Shown here piece after piece: positions 28,323 through 37,054 of a stretch of DNA of 64,000 nucleotides. Numbering within the stretch: position 1 is the first letter of the stretch; the number at the start of each line of letters is the position of its first letter. The stretch is from Flectobacillus longus (GTDB lineage Bacteria > Bacteroidota > Bacteroidia > Cytophagales > Spirosomataceae). A model generated the notes under the pieces. That model was not told the DNA's origin. It did not search any database and saw nothing but the letters and a program-made list of their open reading frames with translations. Made by a program: the position numbers and the translations under genes. The stretch covers positions 1 to 64,000 of the forward strand of contig NZ_JASHIC010000015.1 of NCBI RefSeq assembly GCF_030056705.1. The letters run 5' to 3'.

Positions 28323-28934
28323 ATGAATCAACATTTAGACGACATTACCGAAATTCGAGCGCTTATGGAGCGTTCCACTCGTTTTCTTTCCTTGAGTGGT
28401 TTGAGTGGAGTTTTTGCAGGAACATTTGGCTTAATAGCCTCTGGATTAGCCTATTTCCGTATTGCTCAAGATACAACTGCTAATTATAGTAGATTGCTAG
28501 AGAATCAAGCCTTACTGATGGATTTGGTAAAAATTGGCGTCTCTACTTTAATTTTGACGTTGATTGTTGCCTTTGTTTTGACTTATCGCAGGGTCAAAAA
28601 GACTAACCAAACACTCTGGAGTACAGCTTCTAAAAGATTATTAATCAATCTGATGTTGCCATTGGTGGCAGGAGGTTTGTATTGCGTGGTTTTGCTCAAA
28701 CATGCGCCACATTTGATAGATTCTTCAACCTTATTGTTTTATGGTTTGGCACTTATCAATGCTTCCAAATATACTTACAACGATATTCGATATTTGGGAG
28801 TTGCTGAAGTTGTGTTGGGGATAGTTTCAGGATTTATGAACGATTATTACGTAGGATTATTCTTTTGGGCATTTGGATTTGGGGTTTTACATATTTTGTA
28901 TGGAATTTTACTCTATCGTAAATACGAAAATTAG
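28323..28934 (+). CDS. Integral membrane protein of unknown function
   Basis: 203 residues with about six hydrophobic segments (near 22-45, 67-88, 107-127, 134-150, 157-172 and 176-198) and a short cytoplasm-like N-terminus. No known transporter motif is visible. It lies 14 bases before a winged-helix regulator gene, so the two form an operon. In Bacteroidota small membrane protein plus winged-helix pairs are common, and the membrane partner may sense or sequester the regulator; that is inference. Its promoter carries a palindrome matching one before the DUF1361 gene. Confidence 0.75.
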   Translation: MNQHLDDITEIRALMERSTRFLSLSGLSGVFAGTFGLIASGLAYFRIAQDTTANYSRLLENQALLMDLVKIGVSTLILTLIVAFVLTYRRVKKTNQTLWSTASKRLLINLMLPLVAGGLYCVVLLKHAPHLIDSSTLLFYGLALINASKYTYNDIRYLGVAEVVLGIVSGFMNDYYVGLFFWAFGFGVLHILYGILLYRKYEN

Positions 28935-28948
28935 GATAGAAGCTTAGA

Positions 28949-29248
28949 ATGAAAAACGTAATAACACAGTTAAATAAAGCTTTTGAGAGTCGGATTCGCC
29001 TGGGAATAATGTCAATTTTGATGGTAAATGATTGGGTGGATTTTGGCGAACTCAAAGAAACCTTAGCGTTGACAGACGGAAATTTGGCTTCGCATATTGC
29101 TGCTTTAGAAAAGGAGCAGTTTATCGCTGTGCGTAAGAGTTTTATCGGAAAAAAACCAAATACGGCTTTTCAGGTAACACCAGAAGGCAGAGGGGCGTTT
29201 CAGAGTCATTTGACGGCTTTGGAGGAATTGGTGAAAGGAATGAAATAA
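28949..29248 (+). CDS. Winged-helix transcriptional regulator
   Basis: 99 residues, one winged helix of the HTH_34/MarR-like type (about 8-90): the recognition region is LALTDGNLASHIAALEKEQF and the wing contains FIGKKPNTAFQVTPEGR. Such minimal regulators bind as dimers to palindromes. The nearby ACTTTG/CAAAGT palindrome before its own operon and before the 30104 gene is the obvious candidate site, so autoregulation is likely. Start at the ATG 14 bases after the membrane protein gene. Confidence 0.87.
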   Translation: MKNVITQLNKAFESRIRLGIMSILMVNDWVDFGELKETLALTDGNLASHIAALEKEQFIAVRKSFIGKKPNTAFQVTPEGRGAFQSHLTALEELVKGMK

Positions 29249-29283
29249 GTGCTGAGTTTTGAGTGAAGAATGCTGAAGTATGT

Positions 29284-29497
29284 AAAAAAGTTATTCGTTA
29301 ATAGGGAATCAGTTATTGGATTTTACTCATAATCAGAGGGTTCCTCCACAATACAACACGGAGATATCTTAATTTTGAACTATTTAAGTAACAAGAAAGA
29401 ATAAATTAATAATATAGCTACGGTACACATTGAATATATCCTTCTGATTATGAACTTATTCCAATAACTGACATACTATTAACTAATAACTTTCTTT
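29284..29497. repeat. Fold-back repeat (GTTAATAGTAT-type), pair of inverted arms
   Basis: Arms of about 55 bases, 29284-29340 and 29440-29497, are imperfect inverted copies: both contain AGTTATTnGTTAATAG, CAGTTATTGGA and CATAATCAGA in opposite orientation. About 100 bases lie between. A third, single copy is at 35252. It fills most of the 29249-29540 gap, whose first 30 bases carry a GTGCTGAGTTTTGAGTG repeat. Confidence 0.65.
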
Positions 29498-29540
29498 TAC
29501 TTACAAAATCTTAGATTAATATTTTTTAAATCAATTACTT

Positions 29541-29852
29541 ATGGAAAAAAATCATTTCTTTGAGCTGACTCCAGATAGGAGATTAGCCCTAATTTTGGGA
29601 GGAGCTTTATCGATTTTACTGATTCCTCTGATTGCGATGCAGTTGACGAACGAAGTTCAATGGTCCGTATTTGACTTTATTGTGGCAGGTATTCTGCTAA
29701 CTGGTACTGGCGCTACGCTTGAGCTTTTATTGAGAAAATTCAAAACCTTCAAATCAAGGTTTATTGCTGGAGCTGTTCTACTTATCATCTTTTTCTTGAT
29801 TTGGGCAGAATTGGCAGTAGGTATTTTCGGTACTCCCTTTGCAGGAAACTAA
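29541..29852 (+). CDS. Small integral membrane protein
   Basis: 103 residues with three hydrophobic segments (about 14-33, 43-62 and 74-96); the C-terminus ends GIFGTPFAGN. Similar small proteins of unknown role are common in Bacteroidota. It lies between the winged-helix operon and the DUF1361 gene, same strand, but gaps of about 290 and 250 bases suggest separate transcription. The palindrome seen before its neighbours is not present upstream of it. Confidence 0.68.
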   Translation: MEKNHFFELTPDRRLALILGGALSILLIPLIAMQLTNEVQWSVFDFIVAGILLTGTGATLELLLRKFKTFKSRFIAGAVLLIIFFLIWAELAVGIFGTPFAGN

Positions 29853-30072
29853 CACACCCTTTTCATATTCTACTTATTTTGGTAAGCAACACCTACTTTG
29901 AATGTATAAATTAATAGTTTGAACCCTATCGCCGTATTGGCAACCAATTAATTACGATTAAACCAATTAGTTCTCATGAATAGACACTTGATTTTTGCCC
30001 GATTTACTCCTTTTTTTCAAGGACTGAGCAAGCCTAGTATCTAGTTTTTTACACTTTCTATTTTTTTATTTA

Positions 30073-30092
30073 TAAACTTTGTAATTCAAAGT
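30073..30092 (+). promoter_or_regulatory. Palindromic operator over the promoter of the DUF1361 gene
   Basis: ACTTTG-TAATT-CAAAGT at 30076-30092 with TA at 30073-30074. Sixteen of 17 bases equal the site at 28287, and the flanking TTATAAACTTTGTAAT and AAAGTACTTTT are shared too. It ends 11 bases before the ATG at 30104. Confidence 0.55.
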
Positions 30093-30103
30093 ACTTTTAA
30101 TTT

Positions 30104-30769
30104 ATGTCTGGAAAATTATTCATTTCAAAACGCAAGGAGAGAGTTATTCTCTCCTTGATGTTAATGTCTGGCTTTGCTGTATTGCTTTTTGCTGCTAGAG
30201 TAGTGGTATATTCGGACTTATATATGTGGGGAATCAATTGGAATTTATTTCTGGCTTGGGTACCGCTTTTTTGTGTGATTTGGTTACAACGACAGTCCGA
30301 CGAAGGGAAAGTTACTATGACCAAATTGGTCATATCTAGTCTTGTTTGGCTAGCTTTTTTCCCCAATTCGCCTTATATCATTACAGATTTTGTACACTTA
30401 TTTCCACAATATGATTCTGGGTTATACTGGCATGAACAGTTAACTTTCTTTGGATATGCGATGTCTGCTTTATTTGCAGGAATGATTTCTATGTATTGGA
30501 TCAAACAGTTGTGGGCAAAGCATACTTCCCAAAAAATTAGCTGGATTGCCCTTATCATTTCGATTGCTTTGAGTGGCTATGGTATTTATTTGGGAAGAAT
30601 TGAACGTTGGAATTCATGGGATATCATCGCCCAACCTTTCTCGCTCGTGGAGTATGTTTTGCGGTCGATGACCTACCGAATTACTTGGATGTTTGTGGTG
30701 GAATATGGACTTTTTGTCGCTTTCTGTTATGCCATGATATGGAGCTTGGTAGGTGAGGAGGAGTTGTAA
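30104..30769 (+). CDS. DUF1361 membrane protein
   Basis: 221 residues with six hydrophobic segments (near 17-33, 42-58, 74-90, 108-128, 143-160 and 190-215). The motif WLAFFPNSPYIITDFVHL (about 80-97) is typical of the DUF1361 family, whose function is unknown. The gene shares a palindromic promoter site with the membrane/winged-helix operon about 1.8 kb upstream, suggesting that all three proteins belong to one regulon. Ends before repeat copy D. Confidence 0.82.
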   Translation: MSGKLFISKRKERVILSLMLMSGFAVLLFAARVVVYSDLYMWGINWNLFLAWVPLFCVIWLQRQSDEGKVTMTKLVISSLVWLAFFPNSPYIITDFVHLFPQYDSGLYWHEQLTFFGYAMSALFAGMISMYWIKQLWAKHTSQKISWIALIISIALSGYGIYLGRIERWNSWDIIAQPFSLVEYVLRSMTYRITWMFVVEYGLFVAFCYAMIWSLVGEEEL

Positions 30770-30827
30770 TCCTGAATGTTGAGTTTTGAGTATGGAATAC
30801 TTATAATCATAACAGCATTTCGCTCTC

Positions 30828-31033
30828 AAACATGAGTTATCCCGAATTTTAACATTTAGGTTATTTTCCAACTATTTATCAAAAAAGGCGTTCGAAAAAC
30901 TAATTTCGAACGCCTTTTTTGATACTATATTTCAAAATTACACCTCTTTAGACGCAAAGCATTACGTCTCTACTAAGTAAGATTTCCAACACTTAATATT
31001 TTCAAAACTCAGCACTCAAAATTCATCACTCAT
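30828..31033. repeat. Dispersed intergenic element, copy D
   Basis: Begins AAACATGAGTTATCCC (30828-30843), then the hairpin, then GACGCAAAGCATTACGTCTC (30951-30970). It is flanked by inverted TGAGTTTTGAGT-type repeats (30779-30791 and 30998-31032). No clear right terminal repeat was found. Confidence 0.65.
30878..30923. terminator. Bidirectional hairpin terminator in copy D
   Basis: Perfect 20 bp stem (30878-30897 with 30904-30923, arm ATCAAAAAAGGCGTTCGAAA, loop 6) between convergent genes. The core differs from other copies (GGCGTTCG versus GCGGTCG) on both arms, a compensatory pattern. Confidence 0.8.
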
Positions 31034-31804
31034 TTATCTTCCCATCCAGCCGCCATCTACGATAAGCGTGCTTCCGTGTACGTAAGAAGAAGCTTGAGAA
31101 GCTAAGAATAAAGTTGCACCTTTAAAGTCTTCTGGTGTACCCCAACGGTTGGCAGGAATACGACTCAAAATAGATGCCGAACGTTCTGGGTCGTTGCGAA
31201 GCGCCTCAGTATTGTCTGTGGCAATATAGCCTGGAACAATTGCATTTACATTCACGCCTTTGCTTGCCCACTCGTTGGCAAATGCTTTGGTCAAACTACC
31301 AATAGCACCTTTACTTGCAGCATATCCTGGCACGTTGATACCACCTTGGAAAGTCAATAGTGATGCAGTGAAAATGACTTTTCCACTACCACGCTCAACC
31401 ATTGATTTACCGATTTCACGTGTGATAACAAATTGGGAATTAAGATTGATTTCGATGATTTCATCCCAATATTCGTCTGGGTGCTCTGCGGCAGGTTTAC
31501 GCAAAATAGAACCAGCATTGTTCACCAAAATATCAATTACAGGAAAATCGGCTTTTACTTGACTAATAAAGCTGTACAAAGAATCACGTTTGCCAAAATC
31601 AGCTTGGTAGGCTTTGAATTTACGTCCCAAGGCTACTACTTCTTGCTCTACTTGGCTACCGCTTAATTCTAAAGATGCCGAAACGCCAATAATATCAGCG
31701 CCAGCTTCTGCCAAAGCCAAAGCCATAGCTTTACCAATACCTTTTTTACAGCCTGTAACTAGGGCTACTTTTCCTGTTAAATCAAACATTTGGAGGATAC
31801 TCAT
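31034..31804 (-). CDS. kduD: 2-deoxy-D-gluconate 3-dehydrogenase (SDR family)
   Basis: 256 residues, short-chain dehydrogenase. The NAD site TGCKKGIG is at 17-24 and the catalytic triad is S148, Y161 and K165 (YAASK). Two blocks, VPGYIATDNTEALRNDPERS and the end SYVHGSTLIVDGGWMGR, are characteristic of KduD. KduD reduces 2,5-diketo-3-deoxygluconate from pectin degradation to 2-keto-3-deoxygluconate. The frame extends to 31858, but the ATG at 31804 fits family starts. kduI is not in the window; it is near GH78 and other glycan genes. A LacI-like palindrome lies about 160 bases upstream. Confidence 0.85.
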   Translation of the reverse strand: MSILQMFDLTGKVALVTGCKKGIGKAMALALAEAGADIIGVSASLELSGSQVEQEVVALGRKFKAYQADFGKRDSLYSFISQVKADFPVIDILVNNAGSILRKPAAEHPDEYWDEIIEINLNSQFVITREIGKSMVERGSGKVIFTASLLTFQGGINVPGYAASKGAIGSLTKAFANEWASKGVNVNAIVPGYIATDNTEALRNDPERSASILSRIPANRWGTPEDFKGATLFLASQASSYVHGSTLIVDGGWMGR

Positions 31805-31960
31805 GGTTCTTAAAAAAGTTATATTTTCTTGAAAATGTTTTTCGAAACTAAATCTCAATTTTTATAGTCTTAATGACGGTTTTGAGAGGTTCTTAAGGGA
31901 AGTTGGGACAATTATGGAGAACTAACAAACTTTACTTTGAGATTTTTTAGGATTTTTTTT

Positions 31961-31976
31961 TGTAAACGTTTTCGGT
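31961..31976. promoter_or_regulatory. LacI-type operator-like site upstream of kduD
   Basis: TGTAAACGTTTTCGGT has the central CG and AAACGTTT core of LacI/GalR operators. The gap 31805-32155 otherwise holds only the GH13 terminator. No LacI gene is in the window, so the call is weak. Confidence 0.3.
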
Positions 31977-32068
31977 TTGGCAATGTATGTGAAATAGGGG
32001 AGGAGTTATGTTAATAGTACACCAAAATGATATTTGAAATGTGATTTACTGCTTTATTGGAAAAATGC

Positions 32069-32096
32069 AAAAAGCCATCCGATTGGATGGCTTTTT
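32069..32096 (-). terminator. Terminator of the sus operon after GH13
   Basis: Perfect 12 bp stem (arm AAAAAGCCATCC, loop GATT) with runs of A and T, 59 bases after the GH13 stop. Confidence 0.85.
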
Positions 32097-32155
32097 ATAA
32101 GGTGCGAACTATTCCTTTTGTACCAATTATATTTTATGTTTTTGTGGGCAAAAGA

Positions 32156-33700
32156 CTATTTCAAAACCACCATTCCAAACGCTGGAACTGCAACTTTTGT
32201 GGAATTTAGTGCTCCTTTTTTGCCTGAAGTCGTAAATACAATAGCTTTGTATTTTTGTTCTGATGATGGTAATTGAATATCCTGAGCTTTGCCTGTTAGG
32301 TTATGAATCACCAACAAATTGCCTGATGTATGATTTCTTACAAAAGCCAAAATACCTTCTTGTTTGATAGCACTTTCTTGTAAATTCGGACGAATTACTT
32401 GACGCATCGCTGGTTGACTTTTGCGGAAAGCGATGAGATTTTTATAGGTACTAAAAACAGAATTAGGGTCTTTGATTTGCTCAGAAAGTGGACGAACTGT
32501 TTTTTCAGTTGTAAATACAGGTTTCATCCATTTTGTACGAGCCTTGTCGCTGGATTCTTTTTCCCAAAGAAAAGGTTCACGAATGTTTTCATCAGGTTTT
32601 TTGCCTAACATACCTAACTCTTCTCCATAATAGATATAAGGTTGCCCTGGCAGGGTTAACAATAACTGTGCGGCTACTTTCATTTTGTTGATGTCGTCGT
32701 TCATCACTGTCCCAATACGATCTTGGTCATGATTGTCGATGATAGTAGCGTCTACAAAATCAGGATTTTGTGAGCCAAATGCTTTGTAATCAGATAGAAT
32801 TTTTTGAATCAAATTATCGTCCTTTCCTTCTTTAACTACTTTTTGAATCGCAAATCCTTCATCGATATGAAAGTTTGCTGGTAAGCCTTTGAAGTATGGC
32901 GCTACTTTGTCTGCCGAAGTCCAAACTTCACCTACAATATATACGTCAGGTTTTGTTGCAGTCATTTCCTTGCGGAATTCTTGCCAGAAAGCATGGCATT
33001 TTTCTGCCTCCCAATCTGGATAAATATGCTTAGCAGCATCCAAACGGAAACCATCTACACCAACTTCTTTTAACCAAAATTTAGCTGCCTCATATATTTC
33101 TTTACGCACTTTAGGATTGTCGTAATTCAAATCGGGCATACCACCCCAAAACAAAGCATAGTACTTTTCGGTATCGCCTTGATGGGCAAAATGCCAAGGC
33201 GTAACTTCCCAAGAACCACCTGCTTGTTCGCGAGTAGCAATACCCAACGAGTCAATCATTTTGGGTGTCATCCAAACATAATAGTCACGGTACGGGTTTG
33301 ATTTCCCTTTTTTTGCCTCTAAAAACCAAGGATGTTTATCACTTGTATGATTAATGACAAAGTCTTTAATAATCTTGATTTTACGTTTATGTGCTTCTGT
33401 AATTAATTTTTTATAGTCGGCTAGTGTTCCAAACTCAGGGTCAATTGATTTGTAATCCACCACGTCATATTTATGGTAGGAAGGCGATTTGCTCACTGGT
33501 GTTAACCACAGCGCATCTACTCCAAGCGATTTGAGATAATCTAACTTCGAGGTAATACCGTTGATGTCGCCGATTCCATCGCCATTTGAGTCTGCAAATG
33601 AGCGTACAAAAATCTCATAGCATACTTCTGGGGTTTTTGTTTGGGCAAAAAGATTGAAAGTACTGAGCAAAATAATGCCCAATAGAAATAGCTTTTTCAT
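32156..33700 (-). CDS. Secreted GH13 alpha-amylase
   Basis: 514 residues with a signal peptide (1-20, ending FAQ). The GH13 barrel is complete: an N-terminal calcium site DSNGDGIGD (37-45), region I DFVINHTS, region II GFRLDAAKH with nucleophile D221, acid/base E258 (GEVW) and D325 (NHDQDR). It hydrolyses alpha-1,4-glucans in the periplasm or at the surface. The ATG at 33700 gives a normal signal peptide; the longer frame to 33739 does not. It is the last gene of the susC-susD-susE-GH13 unit, 94 bases after susE, with a terminator behind it. Whether it is a neopullulanase-type or a plain amylase cannot be told. Confidence 0.92.
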   Translation of the reverse strand: MKKLFLLGIILLSTFNLFAQTKTPEVCYEIFVRSFADSNGDGIGDINGITSKLDYLKSLGVDALWLTPVSKSPSYHKYDVVDYKSIDPEFGTLADYKKLITEAHKRKIKIIKDFVINHTSDKHPWFLEAKKGKSNPYRDYYVWMTPKMIDSLGIATREQAGGSWEVTPWHFAHQGDTEKYYALFWGGMPDLNYDNPKVRKEIYEAAKFWLKEVGVDGFRLDAAKHIYPDWEAEKCHAFWQEFRKEMTATKPDVYIVGEVWTSADKVAPYFKGLPANFHIDEGFAIQKVVKEGKDDNLIQKILSDYKAFGSQNPDFVDATIIDNHDQDRIGTVMNDDINKMKVAAQLLLTLPGQPYIYYGEELGMLGKKPDENIREPFLWEKESSDKARTKWMKPVFTTEKTVRPLSEQIKDPNSVFSTYKNLIAFRKSQPAMRQVIRPNLQESAIKQEGILAFVRNHTSGNLLVIHNLTGKAQDIQLPSSEQKYKAIVFTTSGKKGALNSTKVAVPAFGMVVLK

Positions 33701-33794
33701 GAAAGATATGGGGGAGAAGATGCTAGTACAAAAGGGCAAAGTGATTCTTTTAGTAAACCACTTTGCTCTTTTGTTGTATTGACTAAGGGTAAAA

Positions 33795-35108
33795 TTACTT
33801 TTTAGTCAATGTGTATTTAGGCTTGCTCGCATTCGACAAATCAAGTATGATTTGGTAGTTACCAGCAGTTACTTTGATATTGGCACTACCAGCTTCAAGC
33901 GTTCCATCAGCGCCATCGTCGCCATAGTTAAGTGCCCATGCGTCGTTGTAACGGAACTTGATTTCGCCAGTACCTAATTTTATATTATCAATTACGAAAA
34001 CGTTTTCTGTAACAAAATCAGGACGGAATTTTACATCTGGACCATTCCAACCATTTGGAGTTGCATCGCCAACTACACCCCAAGGCTTAGTAGCTTCAAC
34101 GGTAAATTTCATTTTCTTGAAGTCGATGGTAATATTGTAATTTCCTTCAGTAACAGCGATATTATCACCACCAAGTACCAAAGTACCACCTGCACCACCG
34201 TAGTTTACACCCCAATCTTCGTTTTTACGAACTTTGATTTCACCTGCTTTCAAGAAAGCTGTTGCTTTCCATGTGTCGGTAGTTGGATCGTAAGTTAATG
34301 GTACATCTGGTGCATTCCATCCGCTTGGTGTTGCGCTTCCTACTAATCCCCAAGAGAATTTCTCGATTGTATATGTTAATGAGGCTGTATTGAAGGTAAT
34401 TTTATAAGTACCAGCTGTAACTTTAATGTTTGCACCACCAGCTTCTAATGTTCCATTAGCGCCATCATCCCCGTAGTTTACATCCCATTTATTGTTGCTA
34501 CGGAATTTGATTTCACCATCATTCAAAGTTACATAAGCAACAATTTCATCTGTTTTATCAGTTTTGTAGAAAGGCATATCTGGACCATTCCAGCCGTTTA
34601 CTGCGGCGCTACCTACAACTCCCCAAATAGTAGTTAAATCTAGTTTATCCAAGTAAGGCGTAGCTTTCAACGAAATCGTTGGAGAAGTAAAAGAAGTTTT
34701 TGAGGTATTGTCACCTACATTAGAAACTACACGAATATCGATGTCTCCAGCCGTGCCAGCAACTAAGCCCAACTTAATCAAAATAGCATTTAATTCTGAT
34801 GTTTTGAAGGTTTTAGTAAGTGCTGTATTTGTGGTGATTGAAACAGGAGCTACGAAAGTACCGCCTTTTTTATCAATCAAAATAGTGTAAGACGCCGCTG
34901 CCGAAAAACCATAGTCTGGTTTTGGCCACGAAAGCGTTACGGCATCTTTATCAGCATTATCTTTGGTCAATACCACAGTGTTTGCTGAAAGTTGAATCGA
35001 AGGCACTGCATTCGTATTCAAGATGGCTTTTTCTTCTTCTTTTTCACAAGAAGTGAAAACAAATAGAGAAGCCAAAACGATTAAAGAAGTACTAAATATC
35101 TTTTTCAT
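33795..35108 (-). CDS. susE: SusE/SusF-type starch-binding lipoprotein with three repeats
   Basis: 437 residues. Lipobox FTSC gives a lipidated Cys at 21. An N-terminal SusE domain (about 30-150) with LSANTVVL and LSWPKPDYGFSAA is followed by three tandem starch-binding modules of about 90 residues, each starting WG(V/L)VG and carrying NGWN/SGWNxPDV, GEIKxR and NYG(D/G)xG. Modules 1 and 3 are closer to each other than to 2. SusE-like proteins hold starch at the cell surface for SusC/SusD. The ATG at 35108 is chosen over 35120 because it starts a normal lipoprotein signal. Confidence 0.9.
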   Translation of the reverse strand: MKKIFSTSLIVLASLFVFTSCEKEEEKAILNTNAVPSIQLSANTVVLTKDNADKDAVTLSWPKPDYGFSAAASYTILIDKKGGTFVAPVSITTNTALTKTFKTSELNAILIKLGLVAGTAGDIDIRVVSNVGDNTSKTSFTSPTISLKATPYLDKLDLTTIWGVVGSAAVNGWNGPDMPFYKTDKTDEIVAYVTLNDGEIKFRSNNKWDVNYGDDGANGTLEAGGANIKVTAGTYKITFNTASLTYTIEKFSWGLVGSATPSGWNAPDVPLTYDPTTDTWKATAFLKAGEIKVRKNEDWGVNYGGAGGTLVLGGDNIAVTEGNYNITIDFKKMKFTVEATKPWGVVGDATPNGWNGPDVKFRPDFVTENVFVIDNIKLGTGEIKFRYNDAWALNYGDDGADGTLEAGSANIKVTAGNYQIILDLSNASKPKYTLTKK

Positions 35109-35251
35109 TACTGAGTCCAATTATGTTAAAGTTGACTTTGATCAGGTAAGTATTAGTGCTGAATTACGAGTTGTGAATGTATTTTTTATATTGTCAATAT
35201 TTTACACTCAGAATTGATCAAATCTTATTTTGCACTAATGCTCAAGTAAAA

Positions 35252-35290
35252 GGAAGTTATTGGTTAATAGTATATCAGTTGCCGGACACT
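35252..35290. repeat. Single copy of the GTTAATAGTAT-type repeat
   Basis: AGTTATTGGTTAATAGTATA matches the arms of the fold-back at 29284 and 29440. It lies in the 35109-35395 gap between susD and susE. Confidence 0.6.
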
Positions 35291-35331
35291 CATTTAATCT
35301 TTCCTCTTACTTAATTTTGAAGCTTTGATAT

Positions 35332-35384
35332 TTTTGAGTGTGGAGCGGTGAAAATACCAAAAACTCAAAACTCCACACTCAAAA
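35332..35384 (-). terminator. Hairpin between susD and susE
   Basis: 14 bp stem (35332-35345 with 35371-35384, arm TTTTGAGTGTGGAG), 11 bases after the susD stop. Placed inside the operon, it may partly end transcription and lower susE and amylase levels. Confidence 0.55.
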
Positions 35385-35395
35385 CTCATCACTCC

Positions 35396-36985
35396 TTAGT
35401 ATCCTGTATTCTGTTTCAAGTTCGGATTAGCCGTTAAGTCCGTTGAAGGAATTGGGTAAAATTTCAAGTAATCACTTACTGATTTACCGTCTTTTACGCC
35501 ACCTTTCCAAGGCCAAACATACGTAGCAGAAGTGTATTTGTTAAAACGAATCAAGTCAGTACGACGAGAACCCTCCCAGAACAATTCACGAGCACGCTCG
35601 TCCAAAATAAAGTCAGCTGTTAATTGGGCAGCCGTAATGTTTCCATTCGTATTTCCGAAGGCACGTGTACGAAGTGCATTTACATATTGCAAAGCCAACG
35701 TACGATCGCCAGCACCACGAGCAGCAGCCTCTGCATAAATCAGATACGCATCAGCCAAACGGAACATCGGGAAGTCTGTGTCTGGGTGAACAATATCAGA
35801 ACCTTGAGCTCCTGTTGAAGAGATATTTTTCCATTTAGAAATCGCATAACCATTCGAGAATTGAGTCAAATCTTCAATCTCCAATTTTTGTCCGTCTGTA
35901 TAGAACATGGCACGAGTATCTGTTTTGCCAGAAGGATCAGCAAAAAGACTTACAAAAGCTTTTGTAGTGCGCAAACCACCCCAACCGCCATCAATACCAA
36001 ACGATGATGCCGACATAGAACCACCAACAGGAGCATGCACTAAAAATGTCATACCACCCCAAGTTTTTGTGTGAACTCCGTCGAATGCAACTGGGAAAAT
36101 CACCTCTTTAGAATTGTTATTGTCTGTTCTGAAAAGATTGGTGTATTTCGATTCTAAGGTATAACCAGCATCGATTACTTTTTTCGCATAAGTCGCAGCA
36201 TCTGCATATTTTGCTCCAACGCCAGCAGCCTCAGCATTTAAGTAAAGTTTTGCTAACAACATCCAAACTGCTGCTTTATCGGCACGAGCGTACTCATTTT
36301 TACGAGCATCCATCATTTCTGGTTCGATAGCCTTTAATTCTGTTTCGATGTAAGTAAACAAAGCAGAAGCATTTGTTTGCTTTGGCAATGTCGAGCCAAT
36401 AGCATCGGCTTCAGTGACAAATGGAACATTTCCTCCAAACATATCCAACGCATGCCAATAGCTTAATGCACGCAAGAAACGAGCTTCAGTACGAAGGTTT
36501 TTTACGTCTGTCAAGTTAGTTCCTGTAATACCACGACTACTCAATTTGGCATCGCTTGCTTCACGAATATATTCATTACACGCTGCAATTTGGTAGAAAA
36601 TACGGTTGTATAAACCTCTTACGAATGGGTTGTTTGAAGACCATTGCATGGTGTTCATTTCTGGCAAACCAGCATCACCCCAAGCAATAACAGCTTCGTC
36701 TGTTGGAAGCTCCTGTAATTGCCAGTACTGACGCAAGTAACTAGAGAAGCCCTCATCGATACCACCTAAATCTGGCTTTCCAGCAGGACCTTCTTGCCCT
36801 GTTAGTGCTAAACCAGCATAAAGTTTGGCAGCAGCTTGTTTATACGCAGCAGGGTCGTTATAAACTGTTGCTGAGGTTACTTCAATAAATGGAGTTCTGT
36901 CGAGATCACCCGTACATGAGCTAACCAATAAACTGGCTGCTAATCCTCCGAATAATGCTATATTTTTGAAAAATCTTGTTTTCAT
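35396..36985 (-). CDS. susD: SusD/RagB nutrient-binding outer-membrane lipoprotein
   Basis: 529 residues. Lipobox LLVSSC with lipidated Cys 24. The long TPR-like helical fold of SusD is recognisable from blocks such as AEARFLRALSYWHAL and, near the end, FILDERARELFWEGSRRTDL, ending at YPIPSTDLTANPNLKQNTGY. SusD caps the SusC barrel and hands over the oligosaccharide. Directly downstream of susC (69 bases) in the same operon. Confidence 0.95.
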   Translation of the reverse strand: MKTRFFKNIALFGGLAASLLVSSCTGDLDRTPFIEVTSATVYNDPAAYKQAAAKLYAGLALTGQEGPAGKPDLGGIDEGFSSYLRQYWQLQELPTDEAVIAWGDAGLPEMNTMQWSSNNPFVRGLYNRIFYQIAACNEYIREASDAKLSSRGITGTNLTDVKNLRTEARFLRALSYWHALDMFGGNVPFVTEADAIGSTLPKQTNASALFTYIETELKAIEPEMMDARKNEYARADKAAVWMLLAKLYLNAEAAGVGAKYADAATYAKKVIDAGYTLESKYTNLFRTDNNNSKEVIFPVAFDGVHTKTWGGMTFLVHAPVGGSMSASSFGIDGGWGGLRTTKAFVSLFADPSGKTDTRAMFYTDGQKLEIEDLTQFSNGYAISKWKNISSTGAQGSDIVHPDTDFPMFRLADAYLIYAEAAARGAGDRTLALQYVNALRTRAFGNTNGNITAAQLTADFILDERARELFWEGSRRTDLIRFNKYTSATYVWPWKGGVKDGKSVSDYLKFYPIPSTDLTANPNLKQNTGY

Positions 36986-37054
36986 TTCTTTGTATTCTTA
37001 ATAATACTTGAATAGGAAATTTAAGTTGTTGTTATCGCTCTTGGAATGAATCGA

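Noticed and set aside
32399-32608. Plus-strand frames in the GH13 and other large genes
   Set aside because: All are shadows of well-supported genes on the opposite strand.
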